The notes beneath the pieces are model-generated. The model did no database searches. It saw only the letters and a program-made list of their open reading frames with translations, and was not told the DNA's origin. Made by a program: the position numbers and the translations under genes. From contig JAAWQM010000006.1 in assembly GCA_022800525.1 (NCBI GenBank), positions 1-64,000 on the forward strand: a stretch of 64,000 nt of DNA, given 5' to 3'. This DNA is from Oscillospiraceae bacterium (GTDB lineage Bacteria > Bacillota > Clostridia > Oscillospirales > Oscillospiraceae). Below, in pieces: positions 58,318-64,000 of this stretch (the stretch's first letter is position 1; the number at the start of each line of letters is the position of its first letter).

Positions 58318-59769
58318 TCATTTCCGCCTGCGCCGCAGCCACACGACGGTCCCCACCGCCAGCACCGCCGCCGGCAGGACGGCCAGAAAGGCCCAGACAA
58401 ATCCGCTGGCCTGAGCCCCCGTCATGCTGTGGACAGGGGCGGTCAGGCTCTTGGGCGGTATGCTGACGCCGGTCCCCTGGGCGCTGAGCTTCTGGAAGAG
58501 GCCCAGGATATACCGCCCGTTGGCGAAGGTCCCGCTGGCGGTCAGGCCGCTGCTGAAGGCCAGGGCGGAGCCGGAGACCACCACATGGGACCGGGTGACC
58601 TCCGCGCCATACCAGCTGTGGGCGGAGAGGACCATCGCCGCCACATCGCCGGTGACGTCCTCCGCCGAGACCTCCGCAGCCCCCAGGGGCAGGCTTCCGG
58701 CGCTCTCCGTAAAGCGCAGCAGCACAGTGGTCTCATAGTTGTCCCGGCTGTCGAAGAGGACCTCCACCGGGCGGCAGAGCGCCATGACCGTCAGGTCGCT
58801 GGCGGTCATCCCCCCGGCATAGTCCATGTCGCCGTACTGGGCGATGGGGTAGAAGGGCCGCTCGTAGTAGAGGCTGCTCCGGGACTCGAAGGCGTACCCC
58901 TCCCCCAGGCCGATGCCCCAGTCCGCCAGGAACGCCTGGAGATTGGGAAGCTCAGGGAAATTGGGGTCCATAAAGACAAAGAGGCTCCGCCCCTGTCTCC
59001 CGCCGTTCTCCAGCCAGGCGTCCAGCTTCTCCAGGCTCTCCGGCTCCGGGTCCGTCTGGGGCGCGAAGAGGACCGCCAGCTCCGCCTCCGGGTCGATCTC
59101 CCCCGTCACCAGGGAGCAGGCGCGCACGTCAAACCGGTTGGCCTCCATCAGATTCAGAAGGTCGTCCGGAGAGGCGTCGCCGCAGCCGGTGAGCAGGGCC
59201 GCAGCCGTCCTCTCCCCGGAGACCACGGAGAGAATGGCGTTGGTCAGCTTCTCCTCCACCCGGGAGGCGGTGATGGACGCGCCGCCCGCGCCGTAGTCGT
59301 AGAGCTGGCTGAAGTTCAGGACCTCCCGCCGCTCCCCGGACTCCACCAGGATGTCCCAGCTGCCCAGCTCCAGCTCCGGATACCGGGCGGTGAAGGTTGG
59401 GTTGCCGGTGAGGTCCACGAATTCCAGGCGGATATGGTCCGATCCCCTCTGGTAGGCCAGCAGGGCCTCATACGCCTGCACCACATAGTAGCTGCCCACG
59501 GCCAGATCCTCCCCGGCCTGCATCACATAGATGTCCACATCGCTTTCCAGTCCGGCCAGACAGTCCTCCGTGGCCTGGGAGAGGCCGTAGCGGCCCTCCG
59601 CCGTCAGGTCCGCCGTCCAGCCGAAGCGCTCCGTCAGGAGCCCCGCCACGCCGTTGGCGGCCACAACCAGGGCGGCGCCCAGCGCCGTGACCGCCAGGGA
59701 CAGCGCGCCGTACCGCCAGCGGCGGCGGGAACCGGCGCTCTTTCGCTTCATTCTGTTTATCCTGTTCAT
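58318..59769 (-). CDS. GldG-like ABC transporter auxiliary protein
   Basis: This 483-residue protein has one N-terminal helix (GALSLAVTALGAALVVAANGVAGLL), a large extracytoplasmic ABC-transporter auxiliary domain (DLTAEGRYGLSQATEDCLAGLESDVDIYVM ... LLTGCGDASPDDLLNLMEANRFDV) and a C-terminal membrane helix ending in basic residues. This is the GldG/ABC_transp_aux arrangement. It sits 23 bases after the permease gene. Such complexes export unknown substrates; no gliding genes are here. Confidence 0.83.
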   Translation of the reverse strand: MNRINRMKRKSAGSRRRWRYGALSLAVTALGAALVVAANGVAGLLTERFGWTADLTAEGRYGLSQATEDCLAGLESDVDIYVMQAGEDLAVGSYYVVQAYEALLAYQRGSDHIRLEFVDLTGNPTFTARYPELELGSWDILVESGERREVLNFSQLYDYGAGGASITASRVEEKLTNAILSVVSGERTAAALLTGCGDASPDDLLNLMEANRFDVRACSLVTGEIDPEAELAVLFAPQTDPEPESLEKLDAWLENGGRQGRSLFVFMDPNFPELPNLQAFLADWGIGLGEGYAFESRSSLYYERPFYPIAQYGDMDYAGGMTASDLTVMALCRPVEVLFDSRDNYETTVLLRFTESAGSLPLGAAEVSAEDVTGDVAAMVLSAHSWYGAEVTRSHVVVSGSALAFSSGLTASGTFANGRYILGLFQKLSAQGTGVSIPPKSLTAPVHSMTGAQASGFVWAFLAVLPAAVLAVGTVVWLRRRRK

Positions 59770-59792
59770 CTTTTACCCTCGTCATCCGGGGC

Positions 59793-60500
59793 CTACTGGC
59801 CGCCCCACCGCCGCCGCTCCAGGGTCCGGGCGGTCAAAAAGAAGAACGCCCCCCCAAAGCTGGCGAAAAAGAATACATCCGACGCACGGACCAGTCCCAT
59901 GGTCATCCGGTAGTAGCGGGAATAGAAGGCCGCCTCCTGTAGCAGCGTCCGCAGGAGCCCGGCGGGGACCAGCCGGGCGGCGGAGCTCAGGCCCAGCGCC
60001 GCCAGCACGGCGGCAAAGCCGCCGATGGCCGCCACCATCTGGCTCTCCGTGTGGGCGGAGACAAACATGCACAGGGCGATTGCGGCCATTCCCACCAGGG
60101 CCATGCCCGCGAAGTTCCCTGCCACCAGCGCCCAGTTCACCTCCCCGAAGAGGGAGAGAACCGCCGCCTGGGGCAGCGTCACCGCGATACCCAGCAGATA
60201 AACCGCCGCCGCCGCGAAATACTTTCCCGCCGTGATGCCCCCCAGGGTCACGGGAGCGGAAAAGAGGAGCTGGTCCGTCTTCTGCCTGCGCTCCTCGCTG
60301 AAAAGCCGCATGGTCAGCACCGGCGTCAGCAGCAGCACCGCCGTGTAGAGAAAGGAGAACTCCGCCGCCATGTCCGCGCTGCCGCTGAGGAGGAGCACCG
60401 CGTACTGATACCCGGCCAGCAGATAGAAGGCCGTCAGGTAGACGTACCCGATGGGGGTGATAAAATAGGCGGCGAGCTCCCGCCGGAATACCGCTGTCAT
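59793..60500 (-). CDS. ABC-2 type permease of a Gld-like exporter
   Basis: This 235-residue membrane protein with six predicted helices starts MTAVFRRELAAYFITPIGYVYLTAFYLLAG, the GldF/ABC-2 family signature. It contains LTMRLFSEERRQKTDQLLFSAPVTLGGITAGKYFA. The ATG at 60500 overlaps the ATPase stop (ATGA); the longer frame upstream is antiparallel noise inside the ATPase gene. Half of the export channel. Confidence 0.88.
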   Translation of the reverse strand: MTAVFRRELAAYFITPIGYVYLTAFYLLAGYQYAVLLLSGSADMAAEFSFLYTAVLLLTPVLTMRLFSEERRQKTDQLLFSAPVTLGGITAGKYFAAAAVYLLGIAVTLPQAAVLSLFGEVNWALVAGNFAGMALVGMAAIALCMFVSAHTESQMVAAIGGFAAVLAALGLSSAARLVPAGLLRTLLQEAAFYSRYYRMTMGLVRASDVFFFASFGGAFFFLTARTLERRRWGGQ

Positions 60501-61423
60501 ATCCGCTCCCCCTCTGTCAGCCTGAGAAAAATCCCCTGCAGGTCCGCCCCGGTGATCTCCAGCGCCAGGAACGGCCCCTCCTTCAGGGCCAGGGCCGTCT
60601 CCCGGCGGATATCCCGGCCGTCCTCCGCCAGCAGCTCCAGGGCGCACTCCCCCTCCGCCGCCGGGAGGACCCTGACCGCCTTCACGCCGGGAACGCGCTC
60701 CAGCCTCTCCCGCAGGGCGCTCTCCGTCCCCTCCGCCCGCACCCGCAGGCGGGTCCCGCCCAGCCTCCGGGCCAGCTCCTCCGGCGCGCCGTCGGCAACC
60801 ACCCGGCCGTGGTCGATGACCACCACCCGGTCGCACACCGCCTGGACCTCCGCCAGATTGTGGGAGGAGAAGATCACCGTGCGCTCCCTGCCCAGGCTCT
60901 TCACCAGATCCCGGACCTCCTCCATCTGCTTGGGGTCCAGCCCCGAGGCGGGCTCGTCCAGGACCAGCGCCCGGGGCCGGCCCACCAGGGCCTGGGCGAT
61001 GCCCAGCCGCTGGCGGTAGCCCTTGGAGAGGTTACGGATGAGCCGGGGGCGCACGTCCTGAATGTCCACCGTCCGGCAGACCTCCTCCAGGTGGGCTTTC
61101 CTCTCCAGGCGGCACCGCTTGAGCCGGTAAACGAAGGTCAGGTACTCCTCCACCGTCATCTCCGGGTAGAGGGGCGGCTGCTCCGGCAGGTAGCCCAGCC
61201 GTCTCTTGGCCTCCAGGGGGGACTCCAGGATCTCGAACCCGTCGATGGAGGCCGTGCCGGAGGTGGCGGAGAGATTGCCGGTAAGGATGTTCAGGGTGGT
61301 GCTCTTCCCCGCGCCGTTGGGCCCTAAAAAGCCCAGCACCTCCCCCTCCCGGACCTGGAAGCTGACGTGGTCCAGGGCGGTCTTGTTTCCGTATTTTTTT
61401 ACCAGATCGTTGATCTCTACCAT
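60497..61423 (-). CDS. ABC exporter ATP-binding protein
   Basis: This 308-residue ATPase has Walker A GPNGAGKSTTLN, Q-loop (YLPEQPPLYPEMTV), signature LSKGYRQRLGIAQAL, Walker B ALVLDEPASGLDP and H-loop SSHNL. The C-terminal ~90 residues are the extension common in ABC-2 exporters. It drives the permease encoded downstream. Confidence 0.93.
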   Translation of the reverse strand: MVEINDLVKKYGNKTALDHVSFQVREGEVLGFLGPNGAGKSTTLNILTGNLSATSGTASIDGFEILESPLEAKRRLGYLPEQPPLYPEMTVEEYLTFVYRLKRCRLERKAHLEEVCRTVDIQDVRPRLIRNLSKGYRQRLGIAQALVGRPRALVLDEPASGLDPKQMEEVRDLVKSLGRERTVIFSSHNLAEVQAVCDRVVVIDHGRVVADGAPEELARRLGGTRLRVRAEGTESALRERLERVPGVKAVRVLPAAEGECALELLAEDGRDIRRETALALKEGPFLALEITGADLQGIFLRLTEGERI

Positions 61424-61452
61424 TGAAATCGTTTCCTTTTCCTGTATAAAGA

Positions 61453-61491
61453 GGGGCCTCCGCCGGGCAAACGGTTTCCGGCGGAGGCCCC
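61453..61491 (-). terminator. Terminator of the right-hand sugar ABC operon
   Basis: A 14-base perfect stem (61453-61466 with 61478-61491) is followed on the minus strand by CTCTTTATA. It separates the permease genes from the exporter operon. Confidence 0.7.
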
Positions 61492-61526
61492 GGGCGGCGC
61501 AGACGCCGCCCGGGCAGTCACTGAAA

Positions 61527-62360
61527 TCAACCCTTCACAGCGCCCATGGCAATGCCGCGGATGATATACTTCTGGCAGCAGACAAACAGGATGACCACCG
61601 GGATCAGGGCCAGAATGGACCCCGCCATGATGAGGTCATACCGGGCGGAGAAGGAGTTGCGGAAGGAGTTCAGGCCCATCTGCACCGTGAACTTGGAGTC
61701 CGAGGCCAGATAGATGACGGGCCCCATGAAGTCGTTGTAGGCGCTCTGGAACTGGAACACCGCAAGGGTGGCGATAATGGGCTTGGCCAGGGGCATGAAG
61801 ATCTGCCACCACACCCGGAAGTGGCTGCACCCGTCCACAATGGCCGCCTCCTCCATCTCCTTGGGCAGCGTCATGAAGAACTGCCGGGCCAGGAAGATGG
61901 AGAACGCCGTACCGAACATCACCGGCACCACCAGGGGTACGTAGGTGTCATAGAAGCCCAGGTCCCGGAACATCAGGAACCGGGGGATCAGCGTCACCGC
62001 GCCGGGGACCATCATGGAGGCGATGAAGAGCATGAAGACGCTCTCCCGCCATCTGAACTGCAGCCGGGCGAAGGCGTAGCCCGCCATGGTGGAGAAGAGA
62101 ATGTTGAACACCGTGGCCGGAACGGCGATCTTCATGCTGTTGAAGAACATCTGCACGAAGCTGATGCTGCCCCGGCTGGCGGCCTCGATGAAGTTTTCCA
62201 CCTTCCACTCCGTGGGGAAGAAGGTGGGCGGGTAGGCGAAGAGCTCCCGCTGGCTTTTGAACGCGGAGACGATCATCCACAGAAAGGGCAGGATCACAAT
62301 GACCGCCACCAGGATGACCAGGATATAGGACAATACCTTGGACGTCTTTGATTTAACCAT
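61527..62360 (-). CDS. Carbohydrate ABC transporter permease (MalG type)
   Basis: This 277-residue permease with six helices has an EAA loop (MEEAAIVDGCSHFRVWWQIFMPLAKP) and the typical end CCQKYIIRGIAMGAVKG. The N-terminus (VILPFLWMIVSAFKSQRELFAYPPTFFP) is family-typical. Partner of the next permease; the substrate is unknown but the neighbourhood suggests plant-derived oligosaccharides. Confidence 0.93.
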   Translation of the reverse strand: MVKSKTSKVLSYILVILVAVIVILPFLWMIVSAFKSQRELFAYPPTFFPTEWKVENFIEAASRGSISFVQMFFNSMKIAVPATVFNILFSTMAGYAFARLQFRWRESVFMLFIASMMVPGAVTLIPRFLMFRDLGFYDTYVPLVVPVMFGTAFSIFLARQFFMTLPKEMEEAAIVDGCSHFRVWWQIFMPLAKPIIATLAVFQFQSAYNDFMGPVIYLASDSKFTVQMGLNSFRNSFSARYDLIMAGSILALIPVVILFVCCQKYIIRGIAMGAVKG

Positions 62361-62372
62361 CTTGCTCCCTCC

Positions 62373-63278
62373 TTATGAATCGTACTGCACCTTGCGGTCC
62401 ATCACCTTGTTCTGGACCAGCGTGACCGCCAGAATGATGACGAACATCACAGCGGACATGGCGCAGGCGTAGCCCATCTTCGAATATTCAAAGGCGTTGG
62501 ACCACAGGTAGTAGGATACGGTGTACGTGGAGTACCCCGGCCCGCCCTTGGTCATGATGAAGATCTCCGTGAACATCTGGAAGGCGTCGATGACGCTGGT
62601 GAGCATCACGAAGTAGATGGACGGCATGACCAGGGGGACCTTGATCTTGAAGAGCTTGGTCATAGGGGTGATGCCGTCCAGCTCGGCGGCCTCGTAGATG
62701 CTCTCGTCGATGCCCTGGAGGGCCGCAAGGAAGATGAGCATGTTGTACCCCGCCCACTTCCACACGCTCATCACCGCGATGGCGAAGAGGGAGTAGCGCG
62801 AATCCGTCAGCCACCCGATGGGGTCGATGTGAAAGACCTTGGTGAGGATAAAATTGAGGATGCCATAGTCCGTGTTGTAAATCCACACGAACAGCAGCGC
62901 CACCACCACGATGGGCGCCACCACCGGCAGGTAGTACAGCGTGCGGAAGAAGCCCGCGCCCTTCAGCTTCTGGTCCAGCAGAAGGGCCAGGAGGAAGGAT
63001 GTGATGACGGACATGGGCACATAGATGATGACCCAGCGGAAGGTGTTCCACAGGGAGGTGAGGAACACCTCGTCCTGAAAGAGGGTCTTGTAATTCTGGA
63101 GACCGATAAACTTGGGCTCCGTCAGCAGGTTCCATTCGTAGCCGCTGATCATAAAGGAGCGGACGATGGGGTAGTACATGAAGACGATCAGGCTGACCAG
63201 GGGCAGAGCGACAAAAATCCAGCCGGTGGCCGCCTCCCGCTGCTTCAGAGTCATTCCCGTCCGGGAAGATTGTTTCAT
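62373..63278 (-). CDS. Carbohydrate ABC transporter permease (MalF type)
   Basis: This 301-residue permease has six helices, N-terminal GWIFVALPLVSLIVFMYYPIVRSF and EAA loop (IYEAAELDGITPMTKLFKIKVPLVMP). It is 12 bases upstream of the MalG-type partner. As in the sialic-acid operon, no ATPase gene is present. Confidence 0.93.
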   Translation of the reverse strand: MKQSSRTGMTLKQREAATGWIFVALPLVSLIVFMYYPIVRSFMISGYEWNLLTEPKFIGLQNYKTLFQDEVFLTSLWNTFRWVIIYVPMSVITSFLLALLLDQKLKGAGFFRTLYYLPVVAPIVVVALLFVWIYNTDYGILNFILTKVFHIDPIGWLTDSRYSLFAIAVMSVWKWAGYNMLIFLAALQGIDESIYEAAELDGITPMTKLFKIKVPLVMPSIYFVMLTSVIDAFQMFTEIFIMTKGGPGYSTYTVSYYLWSNAFEYSKMGYACAMSAVMFVIILAVTLVQNKVMDRKVQYDS

Positions 63279-63329
63279 TGAATTGCCTCCTATCCCTTCA
63301 GAGGGGATTTCTCTCCTCCTTGATGCCGG

Positions 63330-63362
63330 CAGCGGCCCGCCCCCCCAGAGGGCGAGCCGCTG
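63330..63362 (-). terminator. Intercistronic hairpin between binding protein and permeases
   Basis: An imperfect GC-rich stem (CAGCGGC..GCCC/GGGC..GCCGCTG) lies 36 bases after the binding-protein stop, without a U-tract. It may lower permease expression relative to the binding protein. Confidence 0.5.
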
Positions 63363-63397
63363 CTATTACTGTTGATCCACGCTCTTTTGCGCCCCGG

Positions 63398-64000
63398 TCA
63401 GTTGAAGAGGGAGCCGTTGGCCTGGCTGTCGATCTTGGCGGCGGCGTCCTCAATGGTGGTCAGGCCCTCAAAGGCCTCGGACAGGTTGGCGTAAATCATG
63501 CTGTTGTACTCGGACCACTTGCCGGTCAGGCAGGCGTCAATCTGGGACTGGGTGCCCAGGTAAGCGGCGCTGTTGATGAAGGCGTCCGTGGAGGGCGGGG
63601 TATTGACGTAGTTGTCGTTCTCCATCAGGTCGGTGTAGCAGGGCAGGGACAGGGCGGAGCCCATGACCAGCGCCAGACCCTCGTCGCTCATCTGGAAGGA
63701 GAGGAGGTTTCCGGCGATGTCCTTGTTCGCGCTGGTGTCCGCGATACAGACCATGCTGCAGATGAAGGGGCAGGAGCGGGTGGTGCCCTTGGGCATCTCC
63801 ACCGCGTCCCACTCAAAGTCGCACTCGCTGCGGAAGGAGGGGATGCACCAGCGGCCGGAGGGGTACATGGCCACCTTGCCGATGATGAAGAGGCGGTCCT
63901 CGCTGTCACCGGTGGCGGAGACGCTGCCGGGGGAGGGGGCGGAGCCGGCCTGCACCAGGTCGCTCATGACGCGCAGCCCCTGGAGCGCCTCGGGGGAGGA
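63398..64000 (-). CDS. Extracellular sugar-binding protein, C-terminal part (cut by window edge)
   Basis: 201 codons are visible; the N-terminus lies beyond the right edge. The segment KVAMYPSGRWCIPSFRSECDFEWDAVEMPKG ... YLGTQSQIDACLTGKWSEYNSMIYANLSEAFEGLTTIEDAAAKIDSQAN is typical of the C-terminal lobe of family 1 sugar-binding proteins. It is co-transcribed with the two permeases downstream. Confidence 0.88.
   Translation of the reverse strand, partial: SSPEALQGLRVMSDLVQAGSAPSPGSVSATGDSEDRLFIIGKVAMYPSGRWCIPSFRSECDFEWDAVEMPKGTTRSCPFICSMVCIADTSANKDIAGNLLSFQMSDEGLALVMGSALSLPCYTDLMENDNYVNTPPSTDAFINSAAYLGTQSQIDACLTGKWSEYNSMIYANLSEAFEGLTTIEDAAAKIDSQANGSLFN

Noticed and set aside
56940..61423. 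A gliding-motility operon
   Set aside because: GldA/F/G-like ABC components with DUF4340 are widespread in non-gliding Firmicutes and no other gld or spr gene is present.

Overview
The window is a GC-rich chromosomal segment of a gut-type Clostridia bacterium. Gene content and order fit the Oscillospiraceae (Flavonifractor, Pseudoflavonifractor or Lawsonibacter-like): gdpP-rplI-dnaB-tilS-hpt-ftsH, a second gyrase-like gene pair, YesL, DUF4867, DUF4340/GldG and several sugar ABC systems. This placement rests on recognised families, not on a search. No prophage, transposase, rRNA or CRISPR array is visible. Ribosome-binding sites are strong GGAGG types, many starts are GTG or TTG, and many promoters are textbook sigma-70 with 16-17 bp spacers.

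Layout. 1-1.5 kb: a two-component pair (kinase cut by the left edge). 1.7 kb: tRNA-Pro. 1.9-4 kb: rhomboid-like membrane protein, ArsC-like protein, sirtuin. 4-7.6 kb: an ECF sigma factor fused in frame to a second domain that has its own internal start, a GNAT acetyltransferase, and a sigma/anti-sigma pair. 7.6-8.4 kb: HigBA toxin-antitoxin. 8.4-13.1 kb: gyrase/topoisomerase IV-like subunits A and B. 13.3-13.7 kb: a 32-residue membrane peptide with an opposing promoter, a candidate type I toxin-antitoxin locus. 13.9-17.2 kb: mfd. 17.1-21 kb: DUF6291 protein, LysR regulator, Ktr/Trk potassium uptake. 21-22.7 kb: secreted deacetylase, SGNH hydrolase. 22.9-28.7 kb: a sialic-acid operon (ABC transporter, nanQ, nanA, nagB) whose binding-protein gene has an in-frame amber stop. 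28.8-32.9 kb: response regulator, kinase, HtrA protease and DUF5655 protein, a CssRS/HtrA-like envelope-stress unit. 32.9-35.9 kb: secreted pseudo-deacetylase and chemoreceptor. 36.3-45 kb: gdpP, rplI, dnaB, tilS, hpt, ftsH and a DUF362 protein. 46-49.2 kb: CarD-type regulator and a molybdopterin operon (moaC, mogA-moaE fusion, moaA). 49.2-56.9 kb: DUF3786, then sugar isomerase, DUF4867, pentulokinase, GH127 arabinofuranosidase and YesL. 56.9-61.4 kb: Gld-type ABC exporter. 61.5-64 kb: a second sugar ABC transporter (binding protein cut by the right edge).

How the parts connect. Two sugar-scavenging modules (sialic acid; arabinose/fucose-type sugars from plant or host glycans) suggest a glycan-feeding gut life style. 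GdpP, which hydrolyses c-di-AMP, and KtrAB, whose family is controlled by c-di-AMP, both occur here. Mfd and CarD share an RNA-polymerase-binding domain family.

Most worth a second look: (i) the candidate type I toxin-antitoxin locus at 13.3-13.7 kb, with facing promoters, a sequestered ribosome-binding site and a 17-bp leader-tail pairing; (ii) a two-hairpin intergenic repeat present as four related units whose stems vary in sequence but keep pairing, three of them 51-72 bases before the starts of gyrA-like, dnaB and hpt; (iii) the amber codon in the sialic-acid binding protein; (iv) the dual-start sigma-factor fusion behind an ECF-type promoter.
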